Source of the DNA: an uncultured Bacteroidales bacterium
GTDB taxonomy: Bacteria > Bacteroidota > Bacteroidia > Bacteroidales > P3
Direction: 5' to 3'
DNA length: 64,000 bases
NCBI GenBank assembly: GCA_900317125.1
Contig: ONFR01000002.1
Span: 124,001-188,000 of the forward strand
Every line of letters begins with the position of its first letter. Position 1 is the first letter of the stretch. A program made the translations under genes and the position numbers. Shown here piece by piece: positions 1 to 7,256 of this stretch. The notes beneath the pieces are model-generated. The model saw nothing but the letters and a program-made list of their open reading frames with translations. It searched no databases and was not told the origin of the DNA.

Positions 1-276
1 GTCGTCCTGCTCCTCACCATCCGTAACGGCATCGCCGTCCCGGGCGTCGACACCGTGATTGCCGTCAAGGTCTACCCCAATCCCACTCAGGGGACTGTCA
101 GCATCGACTGCGATTATGATGTCCACCAGGTGGAGGTCTACGACTACCTTGGCCGCAGGGTGGCCACCTTTGCCGACACCAAGCGGTTCGACATCTCCCA
201 CCTCCCCGCAGGCGCCTACACCCTCCGCCTCACCCTGGCCCGCGGCCACGCCGTCTGCCGAGTAGTAAAACGATGA
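1..276 (+). CDS. T9SS type A sorting domain protein, C-terminal end only
   Basis: The reading frame is open from base 1, so only the last 91 codons of a larger gene are seen and its function is unknown. The visible part is a type A sorting domain: a YPNPTQG motif near the domain start, a central VYDYLGRRV strand, then LPAGAYTLRL and a terminal VVKR. In the Bacteroidota these roughly 75-residue domains direct outer-membrane translocation by the type IX system and are cleaved or attached to A-LPS. The stop is at 274-276. The protein is therefore very probably secreted or surface-bound. Confidence 0.85.
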   Translation, partial: VVLLLTIRNGIAVPGVDTVIAVKVYPNPTQGTVSIDCDYDVHQVEVYDYLGRRVATFADTKRFDISHLPAGAYTLRLTLARGHAVCRVVKR

Positions 277-300
277 GTAGCATTTTAATAATTCGTTAAT

Positions 301-340
301 CGACTAACACATTAACACATTAACGCATTAACACATTCAA
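301..340. repeat. Short tandem repeat, about 8-bp unit ATTAACAC
   Basis: Between the first gene and sulP the unit attaacac/attaacgc is repeated head to tail about three times. Related attaac and cgaattaac strings recur near 3440-3510, 3600-3640, 3795-3835 and 24975-25020, so this is one of several simple repeats spread through intergenic DNA here. Confidence 0.6.
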
Positions 341-363
341 GATAATATATTCAATTTAAAACA

Positions 364-2109
364 ATGAAATTCATAGAGACCAACAACATCAAAGGCGACT
401 TGTTCGGCGGCATCACCGCTGGTATCGTCGCATTGCCACTTGCACTAGCCTTCGGCATACAGGCCTTCGGAGGCGTCAACGACCCCTCAGCAGCCTCCAT
501 GGGTGCCCTTGCGGGCATAGTCGGAGCCACCATGCTGGGCTTTTTCGCAGCCCTCCTGGGTGGCACCCACAGCCAGATCAGCGGACCCACAGGTCCCATG
601 ACCGTCGTCACCGCCACCCTCATCGGCGGCGTATGGGCCTCCTCGGGCGGCAGCCTTGCCGACGTCCTCATCAGCATGTCCCTCGCCGGACTGTTCTGCG
701 GACTGTTCCAAATCCTTTTCGGCATCATCAAGCTGGGCAAATACATCCGCTACATACCCTATCCCGTTCTCTCCGGCTTCATGAGCGGTATCGGCGTCAT
801 CATCATCCTGCAGCAGCTCTATCCCCTTGTGGGACTCAAAGGCTCCGGCTCCATGGTCGACCTCCTCATGGGCATCCCCCATGCCGTCTCGCAGGGCATC
901 TCCATCACTGCCCTGCTGCTGGGACTTGGCACCATCGCCATCATCTACCTCCTCCCGCTGCTCACCAAGAAAATCCCCGCCACCCTCGTTGCCCTCGTCG
1001 TCATGACTGTTGTCTCCCTCTTCTGCCATCTCGACGGCCGATACATCATCGGCGATATTCCTTCGGGGCTCCCCATGCCCTTCTTTGCCAAAGCTGGGCT
1101 TGATATGGCCTCGGTCGACTGGCTCGCCGTCCTCAAGGCCGCCGTCATTCCCGGCCTCACCCTCGCCGGTCTCGGCTCCATCGACACCCTCCTCACCTCC
1201 GTCGTGGCCGACAACATCACCAAGACCAAGCACAACAGCAACAAGGAACTCATCGGACAGGGCATAGGCAATGCCGTTGCCGGTCTCTTCTGCGGACTTC
1301 CCGGTGCCGGTGCCACCATGCGTACCGTCGTCAATGTCAAGAGCGGTGGTCGCACCCAGCTCAGCGGCATGGTCCACGCCCTGCTCCTCCTCGCCGTGCT
1401 CCTCGGTCTGGGCGGTCTCGTCAAGTACGTGCCCCTCTCCGTGCTTGCCGGTATCCTCATCACCGTCGGCTGGGGCATCATCGACTTCAAAGGCTTCAAA
1501 GACCTGCTGCGCATCCCCAAGGCCGACGCCGTGGTGCTCATTGTTGTCTTCCTCGTCACCGTATTCGTCGACCTCCTCACCGCTGTCGGCATCGGCATGG
1601 TCATCGCCTGTGTCCTCTTCATGAAGCGCGCCAGCGACCTCGTCGAAGGCGGCTACAGCTCCTCTGCCATGACCTCCGCCGATGTGCGCAAAGGCCTGCC
1701 CGACCCCGGTCTGCCCAACTTCGACAAGTCCCTCCCCTGGGGCGATGAAGGCGGCATCACCGACGAGATGCGCCGCCACATCTACATCCAGCGTCTCAAC
1801 GGTCCCATCTTCTTCGGCACCATCAACAAGTTCAAAGAGGTGATGGAAGATGTGCCCTCCGATGCCAAAGTAGTCATCATCCGCATGAAACTCGTCAGCT
1901 TCATGGACCAGTCCGGCCTCTACGCTATGGAGACCGCCATCAAAGACCTCCAGGCACGCGGCATCACCGTCCTCATGACCATCATCCAGCCGCAGCCCAT
2001 GTACATGCTCCGCACACTCAATGTCATCCCCTCCGTCGTCCCCGAAGAGCACACCTTCAAGACCTTCGAAGACTGCACAGAGTTCCTATCTAAAATGGGA
2101 ATTGAATAA
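364..2109 (+). CDS. SulP/SLC26-family inorganic anion transporter with STAS domain
   Basis: A 581-residue inner-membrane transporter. The N-terminal part (about residues 10-420) is a series of hydrophobic helices starting with the GDLFGGITAGIVALPLALAFG region typical of SulP proteins, where helix 1 carries the substrate-facing residues. A linker follows, then a cytoplasmic STAS domain (about 463-575) with a beta-alpha pattern and the MDQSG segment that resembles the anti-sigma-antagonist phosphorylation loop. SulP proteins move sulfate, bicarbonate, dicarboxylates or other anions, and substrate cannot be read from sequence alone. It stands alone between a T9SS gene and a four-helix-bundle gene. 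Length matches the family. Confidence 0.9.
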   Translation: MKFIETNNIKGDLFGGITAGIVALPLALAFGIQAFGGVNDPSAASMGALAGIVGATMLGFFAALLGGTHSQISGPTGPMTVVTATLIGGVWASSGGSLADVLISMSLAGLFCGLFQILFGIIKLGKYIRYIPYPVLSGFMSGIGVIIILQQLYPLVGLKGSGSMVDLLMGIPHAVSQGISITALLLGLGTIAIIYLLPLLTKKIPATLVALVVMTVVSLFCHLDGRYIIGDIPSGLPMPFFAKAGLDMASVDWLAVLKAAVIPGLTLAGLGSIDTLLTSVVADNITKTKHNSNKELIGQGIGNAVAGLFCGLPGAGATMRTVVNVKSGGRTQLSGMVHALLLLAVLLGLGGLVKYVPLSVLAGILITVGWGIIDFKGFKDLLRIPKADAVVLIVVFLVTVFVDLLTAVGIGMVIACVLFMKRASDLVEGGYSSSAMTSADVRKGLPDPGLPNFDKSLPWGDEGGITDEMRRHIYIQRLNGPIFFGTINKFKEVMEDVPSDAKVVIIRMKLVSFMDQSGLYAMETAIKDLQARGITVLMTIIQPQPMYMLRTLNVIPSVVPEEHTFKTFEDCTEFLSKMGIE

Positions 2110-2226
2110 TTGAGAATTGAGAATTGAGAGTTGAGAAAAAGCGCCCGACAAGTCTCAATTCTCACCTCTCAATTCTCACCTCAAAACAGATCTCAATTTT
2201 CAATTCAAAAGGGTTCTCAATTCAAA
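2106..2226. repeat. Inverted AATTGAG / CTCAATT repeat block upstream of the four-helix-bundle gene
   Basis: The DNA consists of repeated aattgaga units, a core containing cgcccga, then ctcaattctc units in the opposite sense, so the two arms can fold on each other. It ends directly at the start codon at 2227. A very similar block, also with a cgcccg core and a caaaacag segment, lies at 2603-2703 on the other side of the gene. Confidence 0.7.
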
Positions 2227-2616
2227 ATGAAAGATAACATTCTGTATACAAAGAGTATGGCCTTTGCCATCCGTTGTGTCAATTTGTATAAACACTTGAC
2301 CACAGAAAAGAAAGAGTTTGTACTTAGCAAGCAATTGTTGAGAAGTGGCACAAGCATTGGAGCAAATATTCGAGAAAGCAGGAATGCCCAAAGTCCAGCC
2401 GATTTCATCAACAAACTCTCCATTGCTCTAAAAGAAGCTGACGAAACACAATACTGGTTTGAACTGCTACACCATACGGATTTTATCACTGAAGAAGAAT
2501 TCACCTCAATCAATGCCGATGTTGACGAACTGATTTCCATACTCACGTCGGTTATAAAAAAAGCAAAAACAAAATTAACAATGAATATTAACCAAGGATT
2601 GGGAGTTGAGAAGTAA
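2227..2616 (+). CDS. Four-helix-bundle protein (23S rRNA intervening-sequence protein family)
   Basis: The protein has 129 residues counted from the methionine at 2227. The in-frame extension back to 2131 is translated repeat DNA and is rejected. Its order is that of the four-helix-bundle/IVP family: KSMAFAIRCVNLYKHL helix, a second helix with LSKQLLRSGTSIGANIRES, which is the most conserved part of the family, then NKLSIALKEADETQYW and a C-terminal helix ending ILTSVIKKAKTKL. Members occur inside 23S rRNA intervening sequences and as stand-alone mobile cassettes, and their biochemical role is unresolved. Repeats on both sides and a lower GC content than sulP and yebC suggest insertion between those genes. 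Confidence 0.9.
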   Translation: MKDNILYTKSMAFAIRCVNLYKHLTTEKKEFVLSKQLLRSGTSIGANIRESRNAQSPADFINKLSIALKEADETQYWFELLHHTDFITEEEFTSINADVDELISILTSVIKKAKTKLTMNINQGLGVEK

Positions 2617-2703
2617 GAATTGAGAATAATCGCCCGCTAGGTCTCAATTCTCAATTCAAAACAGGTCTCAATTCTCAATTCTCAATTCTCAAATCAAAAA
2701 GTT
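2603..2703. repeat. Inverted AATTGAG / CTCAATT repeat block downstream of the four-helix-bundle gene
   Basis: This block matches the one at 2106-2226: arms of gaattgag and ctcaattctc, a core with cgcccg, and a caaaacagg segment followed by more ctcaattctc units, ending at the yebC start codon. The two blocks bracket the four-helix-bundle gene. Confidence 0.7.
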
Positions 2704-3414
2704 ATGGGAAGAGCGTTTGAATATCGCAAAGCACGCAAGTTGAAACGGTGGGGACACATGGCCCGCACCTTCACCAAAATCGGAAAAGAAATCGAACTCG
2801 CCGTACTTGCCGGCGGCCCCGACCCCTCCAGCAACCTCCGTCTCCGTCTGCTCATGGCCACTGCCAAGAGCGAGAGCATGCCTAAAGAGAACGTCGAACG
2901 CGCCATCAAGCGCGCCACCGAGAAAGACAAGTCCGCCTACAAAGAGGTAGTCTATGACGGCAAAGGCCCCCACGGCACCGCCTTCGTCGTCGAAACAGCC
3001 ACCGACAACCCCACGCGCACCGTCGCCAACATCCGCGCCGCCTTCGTCCGCGGCAAAGGCGAGCTCGGCACCATGGGCATGAACGACTTCCTCTTCGAGC
3101 GCAAATGCTCCTTTGTCGTCGCCTACAAAGAGGGCATTGACATGGACGAACTCGAACTCGAGCTCATCGACTACGACATCGACGAGGTCTTCCGCGACGA
3201 AGACGAAATCATGATCTATGCCGACTTCAAAAACTACGGTCCCATCTCCAAGTACCTCGAAGACCACGGCTTCGAAATCAAGTCCTTCAAATTCGAGCGC
3301 ATCCCCCTCTCCATGCGCGAACTCTCGCCCGAGGAGCAGGAAGACGTCAACGGCCTCATCGAACGCCTCGAAAACGACGACGACGTAGTCAACGTCTTCC
3401 ACAATATGGCTTAA
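2704..3414 (+). CDS. yebC: YebC/PmpR-family protein
   Basis: At 236 residues it has the family length. The N-terminus MGRAFEYRKARKLKRWGHMA is the Bacteroidota form of the YebC start, followed by ARTFTKIGKEIELAV and the PxxNxRLRLLMATAKSESMPKENVERAI segment that gives the family its fold. The acidic middle and C-terminal domains are complete. YebC proteins bind nucleic acid. Some act as transcriptional regulators and others associate with ribosomes and relieve stalling, and the sequence does not decide between these. It follows a repeat block and is followed by about 1.8 kb without genes. Confidence 0.93.
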   Translation: MGRAFEYRKARKLKRWGHMARTFTKIGKEIELAVLAGGPDPSSNLRLRLLMATAKSESMPKENVERAIKRATEKDKSAYKEVVYDGKGPHGTAFVVETATDNPTRTVANIRAAFVRGKGELGTMGMNDFLFERKCSFVVAYKEGIDMDELELELIDYDIDEVFRDEDEIMIYADFKNYGPISKYLEDHGFEIKSFKFERIPLSMRELSPEEQEDVNGLIERLENDDDVVNVFHNMA

Positions 3415-3417
3415 ATG

Positions 3418-3540
3418 AGAATTGAGAGTTGAGAATGTGTTAACGTGTTAACGTGTTATTGCGTTAGTCGATTTACGAAATAACGAATTAACGAAATAAC
3501 GAATTCAAAACAATTCTCAATTCTCAATTCAAATTACTTG
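3418..3540. repeat. Composite inverted repeat after yebC
   Basis: The block begins with gagaattgagagttgag, passes through gtgttaacgtgttaacg and cgaattaacgaaataacg tandem units, and ends with ctcaattctcaattc in the opposite sense. It combines the two repeat vocabularies of this window in one potential large stem-loop. Confidence 0.6.
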
Positions 3541-3857
3541 TGATTCGAGAGATGCGTGGAGAATTATAGGCTAATTCGGGAATTCGGGAATTCGTCAATC
3601 CGTTAGTCGATTTACTCATTAACGAATTAACAAATCGGTCAATAGGAAACCGAAAACGGAGTAACTGCCGAATCGTGCAATGCATGGGGGATCGTCCTGC
3701 CCCGGAGGGGCTTTCGTTTAATAGCATATCACGTTGTTATACAGATATATTCTCCGGAGGAGATTTCGAATAGGTATATTCCAATGTCCGCTTTGGGATT
3801 AACGAATTAGCACATTCACGAATTAACGAATTCATAGAGCGTTTTTCCGCTCTGAGG

Positions 3858-3962
3858 CCGTTCAATCCTGTATCGTTACAGCATCCTTCTACTATCGTTA
3901 TCCGTCATACATACGGAAAAGGATCCTACAAGGAGGCTGCAACTATCCTATATTGAAGGACG
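3858..3962. repeat. 104-bp interspersed repeat, copy A
   Basis: One of three copies with the same internal spacing (others at 29317-29420 and 50043-50146). All begin CGTTCAAT. The string ATCGTTATCCGTCA starts 35 bases later and ATTGAAGG 93 bases later. The outer ends are imperfect inverted repeats and here tccgt/acgga forms an inner stem. It lies in the gene-free stretch after yebC. Confidence 0.75.
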
Positions 3963-4103
3963 CTACTGTCTTGCAGCCCACGCCTCGAAAGAGTGAAGAC
4001 GTATTGCCAGTGGCAGTGCGTCGATAGTGCAACGGAGAAGTCAACGCCCAGCCGCCCGCATGCTGTAAGGCATTTCGATTTTGTCCCTCACAAAATCGAC
4101 CGA

Positions 4104-4140
4104 TTTCACTTTTTCACTTTTTCACTTTTTCACTTTTGCA
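4104..4140. repeat. TTTCACTTT simple repeat
   Basis: Four near-perfect copies of cactttttcacttttt. The complementary agtgaaaaagtgaaa occurs at about 4490-4510, and related strings lie near 4614-4640 and 4887-4905. Confidence 0.6.
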
Positions 4141-4174
4141 ATAAGAAACCCCGCGACCGAAACCAGGAGGTAAC

Positions 4175-4223
4175 CTCAATTCTCAACTCTCAACTCTCAA
4201 TTCTCAATTCTCAATTCTCAATC
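4175..4223. repeat. CTCAATT / CTCAACT tandem repeat
   Basis: Six or seven head-to-tail units of tctcaatt or tctcaact on the plus strand, the same vocabulary as the blocks near 2.1, 2.6 and 3.5 kb. It lies at the 3' side of the minus-strand structured RNA candidate. Confidence 0.65.
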
Positions 4224-4249
4224 ACCCATAGCTTTTGTTTTAGCCCATT

Positions 4250-4395
4250 CCCGAGGTCCTTAGTCTCGTTGTTGTGGAACGGGAGGTTGTACCCTGCTGG
4301 TTTTCCCGTTGCTCCTTCGTTCCAGTAATCGAACCAACAACGACCCCAGAACGAGCGAACAACGAGGGCAAAAGGGCGGTACTCACCGCTATTTG
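4250..4395 (-). ncRNA. Candidate structured RNA, family not recognised
   Basis: On the minus strand, just downstream of a TAcTTTTG box, this GC-richer stretch contains several perfect or near-perfect helices. They are gcggt/accgc with a 4-nt loop (4376-4380 with 4385-4389), ctcgttgtt pairing with aacaacgag (4265-4273 with 4358-4366), aacggga/tcccgtt (4278-4284 with 4304-4310), and an alternative 15-bp arm pair with two mismatches (4309-4323 with 4349-4363). The flanks are AT-rich and unstructured. An 87-codon ORF overlaps it but does not look like a protein gene. The identity is unknown; it does not look like tmRNA, RNase P RNA or SRP RNA to me. Confidence 0.45.
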
Positions 4396-4401
4396 ACGAT
4401 G

Positions 4402-4409
4402 CAAAAGTA
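4402..4409 (-). promoter_or_regulatory. TAnnTTTG -7 box before the structured RNA candidate
   Basis: Read on the minus strand the box is TACTTTTG, a match to the Bacteroidetes -7 consensus. No clear -33 TTTG lies about 19 bases upstream. It is placed to start transcription into the structured stretch at 4250-4395. Confidence 0.5.
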
Positions 4410-4423
4410 CAACTATTCCCGCA

Positions 4424-5130
4424 CATAACGCGTTTTTCATCAATAAAAATGTCACAAATCGCTATTTTTTTCAAAACAGAGGATAGAAGTGAAAAAGTGA
4501 AAAAGTGAAATCAGTGTTTTTTCGCTAGAACGTTGGGATAATGAAACATATTAATAGATACCTTATATAATAGCGTGTTTATCCCCTCTTTTCTCAAAAA
4601 GTATATGGTTAACTTTGTCACTTTTTCACTTTTTTTTCTTGTATATTCAAAAAAATGTGTATCTTATATGTTTATTTGCAATTGGTTATAGTGTTTTTTG
4701 TGAGATGAAAAGCTCGTCCGAAGGATTCGTTTTTTAGGTTTTTTAGGAAATAACGTTACAATGGGGGAATCGCCAACAGCTTTCAAGATTGCAACGTCTT
4801 CACTGTCGTGTCTGGAAAAAGAAGGCATCTATGAGTCTACTGTTCCTTCCTTTTTCGTTTTGGAAGTTGCTACTCTTCTCCCAAAAGTGACAAAGTGAAA
4901 TCGGTGGTTTTAGAAAAGATATTAGAGATTGGAACTACGCGGGATGACAAATCGCATCCGCAACCAATCTATTCTCCATTTTTCAATGTCTCTTTCATGG
5001 GGCTGATTTTTGGAAAAATGGGGGATGAATATGTCATTTTTGCAGCCCGCAGAGGGGGAGTTTTGAGAAAAAATGTTGTTAGCAACTGACTGGTGCTTAA
5101 TGTGTAGCAGAATATAGTTTAAAAAAATGC
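4424..5130. other. Gene-free AT-rich intergenic DNA
   Basis: No convincing protein or RNA gene is visible here. The stretch holds scattered agtgaaa/tcactttt repeats and short ORFs (for example 4895-5089) without conserved-looking content, signal peptide or codon pattern like the neighbours. Confidence 0.5.
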
Positions 5131-5139
5131 TGCAAAAAG

Positions 5140-5170
5140 TTTGCCATGTCGGAAAAAAGTTGTACTTTTG
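5140..5170 (+). promoter_or_regulatory. Promoter of tRNA-Glu
   Basis: TTTG at 5140-5143 and TACTTTTG at 5163-5170 are 19 bases apart, a full match to the Bacteroidetes -33/-7 promoter. Transcription would start a few bases downstream, about 30 bases before the tRNA. Confidence 0.8.
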
Positions 5171-5202
5171 CACCCGATTTCGAAAGGGAAATCACCTGAA
5201 AA

Positions 5203-5276
5203 GCCGCATTCGTCTAGTGGTCCAGGACAACTGCCTCTCACGCAGTAGATCACCAGTTCGACTCTGGTATGCGGTA
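5203..5276 (+). tRNA. tRNA-Glu (anticodon CUC)
   Basis: A 74-nt cloverleaf: acceptor gccgcat (5203-5209) pairs with atgcggt (5269-5275, with a closing G-U). The D-arm contains GTCTAGTGG, the anticodon stem is actgc/gcagt around loop ctctcac with anticodon CTC at 5237-5239, and the T-arm has ccagTTCGActctgg. CCA is not encoded. It carries its own promoter and terminator. It forms the left border of the accessory block ending at tRNA-Ser. Confidence 0.93.
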
Positions 5277-5281
5277 CGGAA

Positions 5282-5317
5282 AAACGACAATATGCACTGC
5301 ATTTGTCGTTTTTTTTT
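5282..5317 (+). terminator. Intrinsic terminator of tRNA-Glu
   Basis: Nine-base perfect stem aaacgacaa / ttgtcgttt (5282-5290 with 5303-5311), running into a long T tract, immediately after the tRNA. Confidence 0.85.
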
Positions 5318-5348
5318 GTACCTGTGTCCGGTTATTTGCTTTTTTTGT

Positions 5349-5356
5349 TATCTTTG
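5349..5356 (+). promoter_or_regulatory. TAnnTTTG -7 box before the orphan C10-propeptide gene
   Basis: TATCTTTG lies 25 bases before the start codon at 5382. No good -33 element is visible at the usual distance. Confidence 0.5.
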
Positions 5357-5381
5357 TAATCTGAATTTGAAATTGATTGTT

Positions 5382-6329
5382 ATGCATAAATGTTTATTAT
5401 TCTTGGTTTTTGCATTGATGACTTGTTTTGCGGCCAATGCGGCTCCGGTGTCGGCAGATGCTGCGGGATGCCGTGCGGCGGCGTTTCTGCATAGGGATGC
5501 AGGGCAGCTGCAGCTGCTGAAGTCGCCTTATGAGTATCTATATCTGTTTGCCTTCGAGGAGGGCGGTTTTGCAGTGGTGAGTGCGGACGACCGTGTGCCG
5601 CCCATCCTGGGCTATTCGGACAAGGGTGTCTTGACGGTGGACGGTATGCCGCCAGCCCTTGCCGCCTGGCTTACGGACTGCGACAGCGTGGTGCGCGCGG
5701 CAGCGGGCGACGCTTCGCTGCCCACGCATGCGGGATGGCTGGAGCAGGGTGCCCCGAAAGGCCCTGAGGGCTATGACTCGATAGTGGGACCGCTGCTGTC
5801 CACGACCTGGGACCAGTCGGTATGGCTTGAACTCACCCACAAGACCCCTTCCAAAGCCATCATCACTGTGGAGGTTTCGCAGGGGGGAGTCGAGGACAGC
5901 GACTTTGTGGAAATCAGCACGCTGCCAGCTTCCAACGATGTTGTCAGCACCCAGCCGATAAACCTTTCGGAATACTATCAGGGCAACCCTGTCAGGATAG
6001 CGGTGCGCATGCGTGTCCAGCCTGATGCCAGCAATGTGTTGTTTGAGCTTCACGGGGTGTGGATGTGGAAGAACGGCGAGGGCATTCGGGACGCCGTCGA
6101 CGCCATGCCTTCCTTCTCGCCCAATCCGGCTTGGGGACGTGTGGCCGTGTCGCTGCCCAGTCCCGATGGTGTGCTTTCGTTGTTTGACGTGACGGGACGG
6201 CAAGTGATGCGTCGCCAGGTGCCCTCCACAGAGACAACGATTGATGTGAGCGCCCTGCCCAGAGGGGTGTATCTGCTGCATTATTCCTCCGCCCGCGGCA
6301 CAAGCACGTCCCGTCTTGTGGTACGGTGA
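5382..6329 (+). CDS. Orphan Spi/C10 propeptide-like protein with T9SS type A sorting domain
   Basis: The protein has 315 residues from the methionine at 5382, which opens a signal peptide (residues 1-20, ending ANA). The frame reads back through the tRNA to 5127, and that extension is rejected. Residues about 22-145 look like the propeptide of streptopain-type (C10) cysteine proteases: EEGGFAVVSADDRVPPILGYSD, then GPLLSTTWDQS. In such proteases the catalytic Cys/His core of about 200 residues follows WDQ; here it is absent. Instead comes a beta-rich segment (about 147-235) and a sorting domain with SFSPNPAWGRV and LPRGVYLLH. It may be a secreted inhibitor-like protein or a protease that lost its core by deletion. 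No active-site motif is present. Confidence 0.75.
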   Translation: MHKCLLFLVFALMTCFAANAAPVSADAAGCRAAAFLHRDAGQLQLLKSPYEYLYLFAFEEGGFAVVSADDRVPPILGYSDKGVLTVDGMPPALAAWLTDCDSVVRAAAGDASLPTHAGWLEQGAPKGPEGYDSIVGPLLSTTWDQSVWLELTHKTPSKAIITVEVSQGGVEDSDFVEISTLPASNDVVSTQPINLSEYYQGNPVRIAVRMRVQPDASNVLFELHGVWMWKNGEGIRDAVDAMPSFSPNPAWGRVAVSLPSPDGVLSLFDVTGRQVMRRQVPSTETTIDVSALPRGVYLLHYSSARGTSTSRLVVR

Positions 6330-6650
6330 TACAATGTGAAGTTTTGACAAGTGCCTAAAAGGAAAAGGCGTGGCTCTTTGCCTTTTAAAAAGTACGAAGG
6401 ACTGAAAGATAATTGGCGGGGGCGCAAGCCCCGTACTTATAGACGATAAAGCAAAGCCCTGAAGGGGCGAAAGATTGTCGGCATCATACGGGGTGTCACC
6501 CCTTCAGGGTTCGCTTTTCTACTATTAGAACAGGGGTTTACACCCCGGTCTGTGTTCTGTCGTCCCCGTTGGGGACTTTTGAGACACCCTTGTCGAGACC
6601 ATATAAATCTCGAACTAGATTAAAAATACTTGTCCAACTATAGTTAAACC
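6330..6650. repeat. Intergenic palindromic repeat cluster
   Basis: No gene is seen. The stretch holds a perfect 11-base inverted pair ccctgaagggg (6457-6467) and ccccttcaggg (6499-6509), extended by near-matching aaagcaaag/ttcgcttt, plus smaller palindromes (ggggtttacacccc, gtccccgttggggac). Such GC-rich palindromes recur in many Bacteroidales intergenic regions. They sit between a plus-strand gene and the end of the minus-strand cassette and may end transcription from either side. Confidence 0.6.
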
Positions 6651-7256
6651 CTAATGACCGATTGGGATTATCCGCGGGGTGTACCGTATGTTATATTTCC
6701 AGTCAGTAACTCCGGCATTACTAAATATTATTCCATTCCAAGAGGTTGTTCCATAAGCATCGTGAGTATGGCCGAAGAGGTTCATCTTGGGTTTGAGTGC
6801 GGAAACTCTATTTAACAGCAATGGGCTGCCATAGTGTATTTTATTATCGGTACTATCCAGAATACCAAGTGGTGCTCGATGCGTGATTAGCACATCAATA
6901 CTGCCGGGGATAAGGTCGTAATTCTCCTTGATTTTCATTTCCCCATCCATGAACTCTGCCAGCATCGGAACACCGTAGAATGACATTCCGTCGATAGTGA
7001 CACCGCTGTCGTGCAGATAATGCACATTCTCTGGCAGCCCTTCCAAGTGGGCATCAATCATGCAATCATCGTGATTGCCAGCGATGAAGATTTTGTGTTT
7101 GTAAGGCTGGTCACAAAACCATTCGAGGAAGTCGAGTGCTTCCATGTCACTACCACCCAAGGTGAAATCGCCACTGTGTACCAACACATCAGCTTTTGGC
7201 ATAACACCAAGTTCTCGGTGCTTGTTATGAGTGTCCGAGATATGGAGAATTTTCAT
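6651..7256 (-). CDS. Calcineurin-like metallophosphoesterase
   Basis: A 201-residue protein carrying all five metal-site motifs of the family: SDTH (D8, H10), HSGD (D30), GNHDD (N61, H62), LITHRAP (H126) and GHTH (H163, H165). It is compact and lacks a signal peptide or membrane segment, so it should act in the cytoplasm on a phosphoester, possibly a nucleic acid or nucleotide. Its start codon overlaps the stop of the upstream MBL nuclease gene by four bases (ATGA), so the two are probably translationally coupled. It is the last gene of the minus-strand cassette. The substrate is unknown. Confidence 0.88.
   Translation of the reverse strand: MKILHISDTHNKHRELGVMPKADVLVHSGDFTLGGSDMEALDFLEWFCDQPYKHKIFIAGNHDDCMIDAHLEGLPENVHYLHDSGVTIDGMSFYGVPMLAEFMDGEMKIKENYDLIPGSIDVLITHRAPLGILDSTDNKIHYGSPLLLNRVSALKPKMNLFGHTHDAYGTTSWNGIIFSNAGVTDWKYNIRYTPRIIPIGH

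Noticed and set aside
2131..2226. N-terminal extension of the four-helix-bundle protein
   Set aside because: It is the translation of the CTCAATT repeat block, while the family begins at the methionine at 2227.
4211..4474. 87-codon minus-strand ORF over the structured RNA candidate
   Set aside because: The TAcTTTTG box lies inside the frame, the predicted helices explain the base pattern better, and the protein has no recognisable motif. It is kept as a caveat in the RNA entry.
4895..5089. 64-codon ORF upstream of tRNA-Glu
   Set aside because: AT-rich, no domain, no promoter, and overlapped by an equally long antisense frame.
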